Positions 24,730 through 32,814 of a DNA stretch of 64,000 nucleotides are shown one piece after another. A program made the translations under genes and the position numbers. The DNA is taken from contig NZ_KB910518.1 in the NCBI RefSeq assembly GCF_000374185.1, forward strand, positions 408,667 to 472,666, given 5' to 3'. Origin of the DNA: Paenibacillus sp. HW567. Lineage in GTDB: Bacteria > Bacillota > Bacilli > Paenibacillales > Paenibacillaceae. The notes under the pieces were generated by a model that worked only from the letters and a program-made list of their open reading frames with translations, searched no databases and had not been told where the DNA came from. Within the stretch, counting starts at the first letter, position 1. Every line of letters starts with the position of its first letter.

Positions 24730-24819
24730 AGTGAACGGCTTGCCCGACCTTGGCTGCCGGAAAGAGAGCAAATTCCTGGCTGTGGAAGGACTCTGCTATC
24801 TGCACCTCATTGAATTAAA

Positions 24820-25012
24820 AAGTTAAGTGGAAAAAGTACAACTAATCAGAATCATTATGAGTTCAAACCGGAATTAGTGGGAAAAAGTACAGTTAATCTG
24901 ACCAAATAGAGCGATAGTGCCTGTTTATTCCCCGATTAGGTATACAAATTCCCACTAAATGTGCGTGTGCCACCGATTTAAGCAAATTAGTGGTACTAAT
25001 TCCACTTAACCT
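24820..25012. repeat. 2+2 inverted motif element
   Basis: Four related motifs: GTGGAAAAAGTAC (24827-24839) and GTGGGAAAAAGTAC (24877-24890) on the plus strand, then two on the minus strand, GTATACAAATTCCCAC (24940-24955) and GTACTAATTCCAC (24993-25005) as read on plus. The pairs are spaced 51 and 50 bp. Each is flanked by AAGT/TTAGT and CTAAT-like bases. The architecture equals that of the unit at 15302 although the motif sequence differs. It lies downstream of lipA; no gene is present. Confidence 0.75.
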
Positions 25013-25035
25013 CCGGCCTTTGGCCGATTTGTATT

Positions 25036-25135
25036 GTTTGTTATGTTTTAAAGGTTTAAGGTTTACTGGTTTAGTCTTTAAAGTTTAAGGTTTAGTCTTT
25101 AAGGTTTTTAGGGTTTAATGTTAATGGTTTAGGTT
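25036..25135. repeat. Low-complexity GTTTAAGG-type tract
   Basis: About 100 bp of degenerate short repeats built from GGTTTA, GTTTAAGG and TTTAGTCTTTAA, almost free of C. It separates the 2+2 element from the family A stem-loop. It looks like slippage-derived sequence; no coding or regulatory signal is seen. Confidence 0.7.
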
Positions 25136-25195
25136 GGAGCGCCAGCAATCAACCCGCTCTTTGGGTGTTTGCTCTACCCCTCCCGCGTTGAGGGA

Positions 25196-25366
25196 GTCAT
25201 GGAGAGGGATTTTGGAATTGGAGGAGCGTAGCGTTCGCCTGAGAGCTTTCCGTAGGAAAGCTGGCATCGTAAGCATAAGCAGTTGTCTGATTTCAACCGC
25301 CTAGCGGTTCAAATGAGGAAATCAGACAACAACAGCGACCGGAAATCCAAAAACCCGCGGAATGAC
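25196..25366 (+). repeat. Long nested stem-loop repeat, family A copy 3
   Basis: GTCAT (25196-25200) pairs with ATGAC (25362-25366); TTTTGGA (25210-25216) with TCCAAAA (25346-25352). The middle stem GTTGTCTGATTTC (25282-25294) pairs perfectly with 25318-25330 and carries the apical hairpin AACCGC-CTA-GCGGTT (25295-25309). An extra hairpin AGCTTTCC-GTA-GGAAAGCT (25244-25262) is present. The unpaired core GGAGCGTAGCGTTCGCCT (25222-25239) is nearly identical to copy 1, whereas the stems differ but remain paired. It ends 50 bp before the yutD start. Confidence 0.82.
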
Positions 25367-25416
25367 GGCTTCATCAACGCCTCCCTACTCACATCCGAAA
25401 GGCAGGCGACAAACGC

Positions 25417-26028
25417 TTGATCGTTATTGGTGGAAAAGGCTACGAGCTCATGTTGGATCACAAGGACGGCTGGAACCCGGAGGCATTTCGCGGAAGATAC
25501 AGCGAGGTGCTGGACCGTTACGATTACATTATCGGTGACTGGGGTTATAGCCAATTACGGTTAAAAGGCTTTTACCGGGATAACCATCCGAAGGTCAGCC
25601 GGGACACGGCGATTTCGGGCATGGTGGATTACATTAATGAATACTGCAATTTTGGCTGCGCCTATTTTGTGCTGCACAAGCTGAAGGAGCTGCCTAAAGA
25701 CGGTACCTTCAAGGATATTCTGATCAAAGAGCCTTCGGTAGCCAGTGCGGATGAAGAAGCAGAACTGGATTCCCCTGAAGCGGCCGCATTGGAAAAAGAA
25801 GAGCAAGTCAAGCCATCCAGGCCGTCTTCGAATCAGGCTTCTCCAGCCCGTGACAAGGGCTTGTCCGCCCCGGTTAAGGAGAATGCCGCCAAGGACAGAC
25901 CCGTACGGGAGCATCAGAGCCGGAATCACCGGAACAGAGACGCCCAGAATAAGAAAAATTATAAGGAAACCCAAGGCAGACCACAGCAAAGCCAGTCTTC
26001 GGGTCAGCCGCAGAATCCTTCGAACTAA
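25417..26028 (+). CDS. yutD: YutD family protein (DUF1027) with disordered tail
   Basis: 203 residues from TTG 25417; the family's N-terminus (MI-IGGK-YEL) matches from this codon, and AAAGGCAGG lies upstream. The conserved YutD domain spans residues 1-105 ('GWNPEAFRGRYSEVLDRYDYI', 'GDWGYSQLRLKGFY', 'YINEYCNFGCAYFVLHK'). From about 110 to the end the protein is low-complexity, rich in Lys, Glu, Ser, Gln and Arg, probably disordered and absent from Bacillus YutD (about 100 residues). YutD is widespread in Bacillota next to lipA, but its function is unknown. Confidence 0.88.
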   Translation: MIVIGGKGYELMLDHKDGWNPEAFRGRYSEVLDRYDYIIGDWGYSQLRLKGFYRDNHPKVSRDTAISGMVDYINEYCNFGCAYFVLHKLKELPKDGTFKDILIKEPSVASADEEAELDSPEAAALEKEEQVKPSRPSSNQASPARDKGLSAPVKENAAKDRPVREHQSRNHRNRDAQNKKNYKETQGRPQQSQSSGQPQNPSN

Positions 26029-26038
26029 TGAAACAGCA

Positions 26039-26090
26039 AGAGTGTCTCAGGTGCCGGTACGATAACGGCAGCATGAGGCACTCTTTTTTT
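26039..26090 (+). terminator. Intrinsic terminator of yutD
   Basis: AGAGTGTCTCA (26039-26049) pairs with TGAGGCACTCT (26074-26084, one mismatch) and is followed by a run of Ts. Confidence 0.8.
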
Positions 26091-26091
26091 C

Positions 26092-26148
26092 TGAAATAAA
26101 AGAAGGGTGCCTTGGCAGCCGGTTCATTCGTGGCTTCAAGACACCCTT
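26092..26148 (-). terminator. Intrinsic terminator of the S41 protease gene
   Basis: On the minus strand AAGGGTG-CTTG pairs with CAAG-CACCCTT around a long loop, followed by CTTTTATTT. It abuts the opposing yutD terminator. Confidence 0.7.
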
Positions 26149-26168
26149 GTTATGGAGATCGACGCTTG

Positions 26169-27632
26169 TTATTTTACAGTTAGCTTTAATTGGTTCTGGG
26201 AGCTGTTATAGCTCCATGTAATTGTCGGGAATTTCTTTTTAAAGGCGTTTAATTCAATATAGGTCTCATTATTATAGATGATTCCCTCTTTGGTAGCCTG
26301 GGCGAATCCGTAAACGGTGCCGGCACCGGTAGTAATAATTACCTTCTTGCTCTTGGAGTCCCAAGTGAGTTCACTTTCAGTAAGGGCAGCAAGCACCTTG
26401 GCTGAAGCGTAAATCTTGTCTCCCTGCTTCAAGAGTCCAACATTTCCAACAAAAGGAATGCCGTTAATATCGAGAATATGATTATCCCCGGAGGCACTGA
26501 TGCTGGTCATTCCGGCAAGCTGCAGGGCGGTAATTAATTGGGCGGTTTTGCCCTGGACCTCAATGTCAGGCGACAGCCCGATGTGGTTGAAATCCTCTTT
26601 GTTTGGTGTCAAATATTTTTGTGTTGTCAGCTTGAGCTGTGCTCCGCCAGAGACAGGGATGAGGCTCTGAATCCGGGCTTTACCGAAGGAACGCGTACCG
26701 ACGACCGTGGCCAGCTTATTATCGCGCAGTGCGCCGGTCAGCGCTTCAGAAGCACTGGCGGTGTATTCATTGGTCAGCACCACAACCGGCACCCCGATTT
26801 TACTGCCGTCGGTAATGGCAACAGGGGTCAAGGCTCCGCTTACATCGGAGGTGTACATCATAATCCCTTTGTCCATGAATTTAGAGGCGATATTATAGGC
26901 GGAATCCATGTATCCGCCTGTATTGTCACGCAGGTCGAGCACAAGCGATTTCATGCCGGCGGCGCGCATTTTGTCCAGTGCGGCAGAGAACTCTTCGTCG
27001 GCATTTTGAGTGAAGCCGCTGATGGAAATGTAGGCAACCTTCTGTCCGAGGATTTTGCTGGTCACAGATACCGATTCAATATCGCTGCGCACGACAGAGT
27101 AAGTTTTAAGCGCTCCGTTTCTTTTTACGAGCAGTGTAACTTTCGTGCCGGCTTTACCGCCTAGCTCATCGCCTTGCGTATCTTCGATCTTCACACCATT
27201 GATTTTCAGAATGGTATCGCCGCGCTTCAGGCCGGCTTTTTCTGCTGGAGAACCAGGCATTACTTCTTCAATGTACAGATCATTCGAGCTGTACATCATT
27301 CTGACACCGATACCCACATATTCGAGATCGACCTGATGGCTAAATTCAGCCGCCTCATCTGCGTCAAAGTACTGGCTGTAAGGATCATCAAGCGTGTCCA
27401 CCATACCGTCAATGGCTCCGCGGACGAGCTTATCCTTGTCCACTCCCTCAACGTTGTATTTCTCCAAATACTCCATAATTTCATTAATAATATCGGTGCT
27501 TGAAGCCGCCTTGGTGCTGGCTGCAGCATCAGTAGTCTGAGTGCTGTCCGCCGCCAGCGCAGCCGGAGCAAGAACAAGGGATACAGCCAGACAGCCGCTA
27601 AGAACAGTGGTTATTAACTTGCCTGATTTCAT
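26169..27632 (-). CDS. S41 carboxy-terminal processing protease with stalk domain
   Basis: 487 residues from ATG 27632 (AAGGGTG ten bases upstream); a GTG four codons earlier has no usable site. After a signal peptide ('VSLVLAPAALAADS') come a PDZ domain (about 90-175, 'VGIGVRM...SPAEKAGLKRGDTILKING'), the S41 protease core with the Ser in 'TASASEALTG' and Lys in 'RSFGKARIQS', and a C-terminal copper-amine-oxidase-N-like (stalk) domain (about 385-487). Proteases of the CtpA/CtpB group trim exported proteins; CtpB acts in sporulation signalling. The extra stalk domain is common in paenibacilli and may tether it to the wall. Confidence 0.92.
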   Translation of the reverse strand: MKSGKLITTVLSGCLAVSLVLAPAALAADSTQTTDAAASTKAASSTDIINEIMEYLEKYNVEGVDKDKLVRGAIDGMVDTLDDPYSQYFDADEAAEFSHQVDLEYVGIGVRMMYSSNDLYIEEVMPGSPAEKAGLKRGDTILKINGVKIEDTQGDELGGKAGTKVTLLVKRNGALKTYSVVRSDIESVSVTSKILGQKVAYISISGFTQNADEEFSAALDKMRAAGMKSLVLDLRDNTGGYMDSAYNIASKFMDKGIMMYTSDVSGALTPVAITDGSKIGVPVVVLTNEYTASASEALTGALRDNKLATVVGTRSFGKARIQSLIPVSGGAQLKLTTQKYLTPNKEDFNHIGLSPDIEVQGKTAQLITALQLAGMTSISASGDNHILDINGIPFVGNVGLLKQGDKIYASAKVLAALTESELTWDSKSKKVIITTGAGTVYGFAQATKEGIIYNNETYIELNAFKKKFPTITWSYNSSQNQLKLTVK

Positions 27633-27687
27633 AATTAGATACACCCTTTTTTATATGAGATTTATAATGACATGGTCCTTAAGATTG

Positions 27688-28860
27688 TTATTCAGAATAG
27701 GCAACATGGTAGTTGTCGTCAATGGTCCATGCACCGCTGTCCGACTTGGAGAAAATAAAAATTAAGGACTGCTTGTAGCTCTCTCCTGAATCGGCGTCTT
27801 TAACCGAGGTTTCCACATACACCGCCGCTTCATCTCCGCCATAATAGAAGACATTCGCATCATTCAATGTGTAGCTGATGTTATATTTATTGAAGAAGTC
27901 TGCGGTATCCTTCTTGCTTGCGTCATCATATTCTGGGCCGTATGAGGTCATTTGCGCATGGACGCCGTCCACATTCTTAGCGCTCATCGCTTGTAAATAT
28001 TTGCTCAGATTGTCTTTAATAACAGAAGCGTCGTTCTGCGGAATTACCGCAGCGGCCATTCCTTGCTCCCGCGTCAGCAGAATTGAACGATTCTGTGCCT
28101 CCGAACCAGAGATCTTCCACACCCCGTTCTTGCGGACCAGACTATACAAATATTCAATCTGCTCGTCAGGAAGATAGCGGCCGCCTGTCCGAACGGAGCT
28201 TTCCTTGGTGTAGACAGTGGCTTCATTGCTCTGAAGGCTCAGGATCTTAAGGCTATCAATGGAGTTTTTCACATCATAGCTTTTGAAATAATCATTCATG
28301 CTCTCAATGGCTTCCGTCTGACCCTGCTCTGATATGAAAAGGGAGTAGAAGCCTTTTGCATTCTCCTCATTTAAGTACTGTATAGAGGATTGGATGAGCG
28401 CTGTAATCTCCTGTTCATCGGCTGCAGCGGATACGGCGGTGGTGATCTGTACGGTTCTGCCTGCTGATTCCCAGACGGCTGTGCCGCCGGTAGCTTCTGC
28501 GATGAAACGCAAGGGTATGTATGTCGTGCCGCTAGTTGCGACAGGCGCTGTGGTCAATTTCTTGACAAGCCCGTTGACGGTTGCCCGGTTGCTGCCGACC
28601 TTCAGCCGGATTTCCAGATTCGAACCGGTTCCGGTGACTGTTCCCGTCTTGGCATCCCAGAGCACCTTAAGCCCCAGCTTCTCAAATACTACACGGAAAG
28701 GAACCAGCACTGTATTGTTGTACAGATAAGGAGAGCCGGCGGTAAAAGCAACATTGCTTCCGTTAATGTAGACCTTAATCGGTTTTTCTGCGGCAAAAGC
28801 GGGAACCGCCAGCGTGAGGGCCAGCAAACTTATGCCAAGCAGGGATAATAATCTTTTCAA
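27688..28860 (-). CDS. Secreted stalk-domain protein with two NTF2-like regions
   Basis: 390 residues with a clean signal peptide (MKRLLSLLGISLLALTLAVPAFAA). Residues about 25-140 form a copper-amine-oxidase N-terminal (stalk) domain ('YLYNNTVLVPFRVVFEKLGL', 'TTYIPLRFIAEATGGTAVWE'). Two similar alpha/beta regions follow (about 145-260 and 270-390) that look like SnoaL/NTF2-type modules, each ending in 'GVWKISGSE' or 'GAWTIDDNYH'. It lies 56 bp upstream of the protease gene on the same strand and shares its stalk domain, so both may act at the cell surface. No enzymatic motif is visible. Confidence 0.75.
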   Translation of the reverse strand: MKRLLSLLGISLLALTLAVPAFAAEKPIKVYINGSNVAFTAGSPYLYNNTVLVPFRVVFEKLGLKVLWDAKTGTVTGTGSNLEIRLKVGSNRATVNGLVKKLTTAPVATSGTTYIPLRFIAEATGGTAVWESAGRTVQITTAVSAAADEQEITALIQSSIQYLNEENAKGFYSLFISEQGQTEAIESMNDYFKSYDVKNSIDSLKILSLQSNEATVYTKESSVRTGGRYLPDEQIEYLYSLVRKNGVWKISGSEAQNRSILLTREQGMAAAVIPQNDASVIKDNLSKYLQAMSAKNVDGVHAQMTSYGPEYDDASKKDTADFFNKYNISYTLNDANVFYYGGDEAAVYVETSVKDADSGESYKQSLIFIFSKSDSGAWTIDDNYHVAYSE

Positions 28861-28983
28861 TAATCTCTCTCCTTTAAAATAACAGCTCTTTGTAAAATAG
28901 GTTCATTATACCATCCGTTTTTTCCTGCTGTCTATCCAAACATGTAAGCTTATTTTAAGAGAAATGTTAACGGGTTAAAGCCC

Positions 28984-29017
28984 ATAAGAAAACCGGAAAT
29001 GCTCCCGCATCTCCGGC
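28984..29017 (-). terminator. Intrinsic terminator of nadK
   Basis: Minus-strand GCCGGAGATGC (29017-29007) pairs with GCATTTCCGGT (29002-28992), loop GGGA, followed by TTTTC. Confidence 0.85.
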
Positions 29018-29032
29018 TTTCTGTTTGCTTAA

Positions 29033-29836
29033 TTAGATCAGGAACGCTTCGCGGACCCGTTCCCAGAACGGAAACGGCCGGTACCTGGCAAAGCTGATTT
29101 TTTGGCTGGATACCTGACAACGGACAGAGATCAGATCATCCACAGGAATATTGTTATGGTCAACCGTCAGCAGCAGGCGCTGGTCCTTGCGCGAAAAAAT
29201 ATCGCAGTGATGATGCTTGGGCAGCAGCAGCGGCGAGCCCATCGTCCGGAAGACCCGGTTGTTAATCGACGCAATCTCGGAAATCTGCAGCGCTTCAATG
29301 GAAGGGTGCACCATGGCGCCGCCAAGGCTTTTGTTATAGGCAGTGCTGCCTGATGGAGTGGAGATGCACAAGCCATCGCCCCGGAACATTTCAAAGGTAA
29401 CATCATTAATGTCTACTTGGATGACAACAGTACCATCTACCCCTTTCAGGGTGAACTCGTTAAGGGCAATATGCGAGGTGGTACCTGATTTCTTGTGGAT
29501 CTCAAGTTCGAGCAGCGGATACTGGACGATGCGGGGCTTATGGGGCCCGGAATCGCCAATTCCACACATATAATCAATCAGGGTAGGCAGCTCATCGACC
29601 TTCCAGTCTGCATAAAAGCCTAAGTGCCCGGTATGAACACCTACAAAGGCCAGATTGGAAATCTGATTGATAAAGGTATGAAAAGCATGCAGCATGGTGC
29701 CGTCCCCGCCAATCGAAACAACAATTTCAGGAGATTCGGCATCCAGCTCCAGGTTCCGCTCTGCTGCCAGCTTATGAAATTGCTCTGCAAGTTCGCTGGA
29801 CAGTTCGTCTCCGCGGTCCAGAACATAATATCTCAA
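29033..29836 (-). CDS. nadK: NAD kinase
   Basis: 267 residues from a TTG start at 29836 with AAAGGAG ten bases upstream. It phosphorylates NAD to NADP. Diagnostic motifs: GGDGT at residues 43-47, 'GVHTGHLGFYADW', 'NEFTLKGVDGTVVIQVD' and 'DGLCISTPSGSTAYNKSLGGA' (the NE/D and glycine-rich signatures). Length matches Bacillus NadF/PpnK (about 266). It is separated from the ylbJ gene by 86 bp and has its own terminator. Confidence 0.95.
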   Translation of the reverse strand: MRYYVLDRGDELSSELAEQFHKLAAERNLELDAESPEIVVSIGGDGTMLHAFHTFINQISNLAFVGVHTGHLGFYADWKVDELPTLIDYMCGIGDSGPHKPRIVQYPLLELEIHKKSGTTSHIALNEFTLKGVDGTVVIQVDINDVTFEMFRGDGLCISTPSGSTAYNKSLGGAMVHPSIEALQISEIASINNRVFRTMGSPLLLPKHHHCDIFSRKDQRLLLTVDHNNIPVDDLISVRCQVSSQKISFARYRPFPFWERVREAFLI

Positions 29837-29922
29837 GGTGTATAGGCTCCTTTGTCTGATTCAGTCATACACCGATCATAATCAATCTTGACGCGGAACA
29901 CAATATTTGTTGCAGCGAAAAG

Positions 29923-31182
29923 TCAGCGGCGGCGCAAGCGTGGTATCCTGCGGAGCAGCCAGGACAGCAGCGAGAGCAGCAGCAGCGCGCCGAGCAGAAT
30001 GCCCAGCAGGCTTAGACTTCCTGCAAGGCCGGAACCCGGCGAGACAAAGCCTGCGGCGGCTGGCGTGGAGCCAAAATCTCTGGAGAGCCCCGAGCCGACT
30101 ACGGGCTTCCAGAGCAGCAGGACCAGTCCCGCTGACAGGAAGGCATGGATCAGCCGTGCGGCCATAAAGGGCAGATAACGCAGTCCTGTGCCGTTCAGGA
30201 TACTGGCCACCTGCGCATGCACAGACAACCCGCCCCAGGAGAGAATAAAGGCTGCGGCGGCGGCTTTGAATTGCAGGGGCAGCGCCGAGGCTGCTGCTCC
30301 GGCCGAACGGGCGCCCAGCGTGACCTCGAAGAAGCCGCTGACCAGAGCTTTGGACAGCTCCGAAGGAAAACCCGCCACTTGCAGCAGATTTGCTGTACCT
30401 GTAAAGAGTATAGACATGATTCCTGCGCGGGCCAGCAGCTCCATCAGCACATTAAAGAACACAACCAGACCCCCAACGACAATAATTAGCTGTAATGAGG
30501 ATTGAATTGCACCCTTCAGGAGTTCGCCCAGATTCCGGCCGTCCTTCCGGCGGGCTTCGGCCATGGACCGCAGCGCCAGGGCAAGTCTGCCGGGGCTGGA
30601 AGCGGCTGGAGTTCCCTTATGCACATCAGGCTCCGCCGGCACAACCGTCCCGCCGGATAGAGGCTCCCGCCGTCCGTGGAACGACATGAGCAGCCCGACA
30701 ATTAAGCCGCCCCCGTAATGAGCGAGTGCCAGGATCAGCCCTATTGAGGCATCGTGGAAGAATCCGACGGAGACGGCGCCCAGCAGGAAGATCGGGTCGG
30801 AGGAGGTAGTGAAGGCCACCAGCCGCTCGCCTTCCAGGCGGTTAATCAGCTCCTGCTCACGCAGCTTGGCGGTTAATCTGGCGCCGACAGGGTATCCTGA
30901 TACATATCCCATAGCCGCTACAAAGCCGCCGCTGCCGGGTATGTTGAAGAGCGGACGCATGAGCGGATCAAGCAGTGCGCCAAAAAGATGCACAACGCCG
31001 AAGCCCAGCATGATCTCGGATATCACGAAGAATGGAAACAGCGAGGGGAACAGCACATCCCACCAGACAGCAAGCCCGCGCAGCGCAGCCTCCAGCGAGC
31101 TTGCCGGATGGACCAGCATCAGCAGCATGCACCCAGCCAGAATGCCGCCCAGCAGGGGGCCGTAGGTTTTTTTCAGAATCAT
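29923..31182 (-). CDS. ylbJ: Sporulation integral membrane protein YlbJ
   Basis: 419 residues from ATG 31182, eight bases after GGGAGG; the TTG two codons earlier is too close to that site. Around eight to ten membrane segments; conserved YlbJ stretches are 'WWDVLFPSLFPFFVISEIML', 'GYVSGYPVGARLTAKLRE', 'FTTSSDPIFLLGAVSVGFF' and 'SVHAQVASILNGTGLRY'. YlbJ belongs to the nucleoside-recognition (Gate) superfamily, is sigma-E dependent in Bacillus, and is needed for spore cortex formation. An Ala/Pro/Gly-rich loop (about residues 183-205) and the basic C-terminus vary in this family. Confidence 0.93.
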   Translation of the reverse strand: MILKKTYGPLLGGILAGCMLLMLVHPASSLEAALRGLAVWWDVLFPSLFPFFVISEIMLGFGVVHLFGALLDPLMRPLFNIPGSGGFVAAMGYVSGYPVGARLTAKLREQELINRLEGERLVAFTTSSDPIFLLGAVSVGFFHDASIGLILALAHYGGGLIVGLLMSFHGRREPLSGGTVVPAEPDVHKGTPAASSPGRLALALRSMAEARRKDGRNLGELLKGAIQSSLQLIIVVGGLVVFFNVLMELLARAGIMSILFTGTANLLQVAGFPSELSKALVSGFFEVTLGARSAGAAASALPLQFKAAAAAFILSWGGLSVHAQVASILNGTGLRYLPFMAARLIHAFLSAGLVLLLWKPVVGSGLSRDFGSTPAAAGFVSPGSGLAGSLSLLGILLGALLLLSLLSWLLRRIPRLRRR

Positions 31183-31341
31183 GATCAACGCCTCCCGGTA
31201 TATGGTTAGATGTATGCAGAAATTAGGACAAACAGCACAAAAAATATAGGAAAGCGGTTACATTGCATTGTGCTTTTTGACTGAAATTATGGTATTATAA
31301 AATTAATTAATGCACACCTTATAAGGGATGGAGTGATGGTG

Positions 31342-31437
31342 ATGAGTGTAGTTGCCGGAGTTCTGGTTTGTGCTTTTGTATATGTTATCCGGGTCTCTCT
31401 CGTCCCCCCTGGTGATGAGGAATTTCGGACCTATTAA
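31342..31437 (+). CDS. 31-residue single-span membrane peptide
   Basis: A small gene flanked by complete signals: extended -10 TGGTATTAT (31290-31298), GGAG eight bases before ATG 31342, and an intrinsic terminator 11 bp after the stop. The product, starting MSVVAGVLVCAFVYVIRVSL, is one hydrophobic helix of about 17 residues followed by a charged tail (PPGDEEFRTY). An in-frame ATG two codons earlier is possible. I do not recognise a family. The combination of promoter, ribosome binding site and terminator for such a short frame makes it a likely real small membrane protein. Confidence 0.55.
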   Translation: MSVVAGVLVCAFVYVIRVSLVPPGDEEFRTY

Positions 31438-31447
31438 AATACTCAAG

Positions 31448-31477
31448 GCGCTGAACAAATTGTTTGGCGCTTTTTTT
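31448..31477 (+). terminator. Intrinsic terminator of the small membrane peptide gene
   Basis: GCGCTGAACAA (31448-31458) pairs with TTGTTTGGCGC (31460-31470, two G-T pairs) followed by seven Ts. Confidence 0.75.
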
Positions 31478-31565
31478 CTGACGAAAGGCGGATAACCGTG
31501 CGGCGTAAATTTTGGTATAATACTAATGGCGTTAAATTAATATGGAAGAAAGCTGGTAACCTCCG

Positions 31566-31949
31566 ATGAATCCAAATGACAGCATTTACGACAGCCTGGG
31601 GGGCGCTGAAGGTCTTCACCGTCTGGTGGAGGTATTCTATGCCAAGGTACAGCTTCATCCGCAACTGGGACCATTATTCCCTGCAGACATCACTCCGGTT
31701 ATGGAGAAGCAGTATCAATTCCTGAGTCAGTTTTTTGGCGGTCCAACGCTGTATTCAGATCAGCATGGCCATCCGATGATGAGAGCAAGGCATATGCATA
31801 TTCCTATTACGCCGGAGCGCGCGGAGGAGTGGCTGGAATGCATGAAAGAGGCGCTGGAGGAGACGGGGGTGGAGGAACCCCTGCGTTCGTTTGTAATGAG
31901 CCGGCTCGCGGGACCTGCGCATCATTTTGTCAACATGCCCCAGGAGTAA
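31566..31949 (+). CDS. Truncated haemoglobin (group II, TrHbO-like)
   Basis: 127 residues. 'IYDSLGGAEGLHRLVEVFYAKV' is the usual first helix with the FY pair of group II globins, and 'RARHMHIPITPERAEEWLECM' carries the proximal His. Length is typical of YjbI-type truncated haemoglobins (about 130). These bind oxygen or nitric oxide and may protect against nitrosative or oxidative stress. An extended -10 (TGGTATAAT, 31513-31521) lies upstream. The DUF2225 gene follows 31 bp later and may be co-transcribed. Confidence 0.92.
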   Translation: MNPNDSIYDSLGGAEGLHRLVEVFYAKVQLHPQLGPLFPADITPVMEKQYQFLSQFFGGPTLYSDQHGHPMMRARHMHIPITPERAEEWLECMKEALEETGVEEPLRSFVMSRLAGPAHHFVNMPQE

Positions 31950-31980
31950 CGCGTAGATGATCGTGAAAGGATGAGGGCAT

Positions 31981-32685
31981 TTGCCGGAATTAATACCTCT
32001 TTATTCTATTAAAATTATCTGCTGCAACTGTGAACATGAGTTTTCGACCTCAAGAGTACGTCCAAGCCTCAAGAAGGCTATTCGACGGGACGCGGATTTC
32101 TGCTCTTATTACAAGAACGAGAATCCTGATTATTATGTCGTACGTGTCTGCCCTAGCTGCGGTTTTGCCTCTACGGAGAATTCGGCGGACAAGCTGGCCG
32201 ACTGGCAGCGCAAGTCATTCAGTGATCAAGTGGGCAAACGCTGGATTAGCCGGGATTTCGGAGAGAAGCGCGACTGGGAAGCTGCACTTGAGACCTACAA
32301 GCTTGCGCTTATCTGTGCCCAGAGCATTAAGGACAAGGACCGGATTATCGCCAGCCTGCTGCATCATATTGCATGGATGTATCGCTACAAGGGGGATACA
32401 GCGCAGGAGCAGCGTTTCTTGCGGTATTCGCTTGATATGTATGTTAAGGTGTTTGAAAATGACGGGATCGGCGGGAACGATGCCCGCCTGATGTACCTGA
32501 TCGGTGAGCTGTACCGCCGCATCAGCGATTTCGGAAATGCCGTGAAGTGGTTTTCCCGCTTGATCAATGATCAGAAAATTATGGATGCCGCGATGATTCG
32601 GGCAGCCCGTGAGCAGTGGGCAATTCTTCGCGAACAAATGCAGGGGGACGGAGTAAGTCCGGATGGACTGCCTTCAACTACATAG
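31981..32685 (+). CDS. DUF2225 family zinc-finger/helical repeat protein
   Basis: 234 residues from a TTG start at 31981 with GATGAGGG upstream. Two Cys pairs near the N-terminus ('CCNCEHEF' about 18-24 and 'VCPSCGFAS' about 57-60) form a likely zinc ribbon. The rest (about 85-215) is helical and TPR-like ('YKLALICAQSIKDKDRIIAS', 'RFLRYSLDMYVKVFENDG', 'IGELYRRISDFGNAVKWFS'). This layout is that of DUF2225 proteins, common in Bacillota, with no known function. A conserved first start residue after TTG (PELIPLYSIKI) fits the family. Confidence 0.82.
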   Translation: MPELIPLYSIKIICCNCEHEFSTSRVRPSLKKAIRRDADFCSYYKNENPDYYVVRVCPSCGFASTENSADKLADWQRKSFSDQVGKRWISRDFGEKRDWEAALETYKLALICAQSIKDKDRIIASLLHHIAWMYRYKGDTAQEQRFLRYSLDMYVKVFENDGIGGNDARLMYLIGELYRRISDFGNAVKWFSRLINDQKIMDAAMIRAAREQWAILREQMQGDGVSPDGLPSTT

Positions 32686-32695
32686 AGCGCTTCAG

Positions 32696-32731
32696 GAAGA
32701 CACCCTTCGGCGCTTGCTGAAGGGTGTCTTC
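32696..32731. repeat. Perfect 13-bp stem-loop without T-tract
   Basis: GAAGACACCCTTC (32696-32708) pairs with GAAGGGTGTCTTC (32719-32731) around a 10-base loop. Neither strand has a following T-run, so it may act as an mRNA end-stabilising hairpin or a weak terminator between converging genes. Confidence 0.5.
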
Positions 32732-32814
32732 TGAAACATAAGCCTAATAAACGCACAGGGGGCTTATCCTAGTGCGTCATATGGGTGTGCCGGGGTTAAT
32801 CTGTACACAGAGGG

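Noticed and set aside
25036..25135. Telomere-like TTTAGGG/GTTTAAGG repeats
   Set aside because: The units are irregular and lie inside a chromosome segment between core genes; simple slippage is a better explanation.
32696..32731. Intrinsic terminator between DUF2225 and the opposing genes
   Set aside because: The stem is perfect but neither strand has a T-tract, so it is listed as a stem-loop only.
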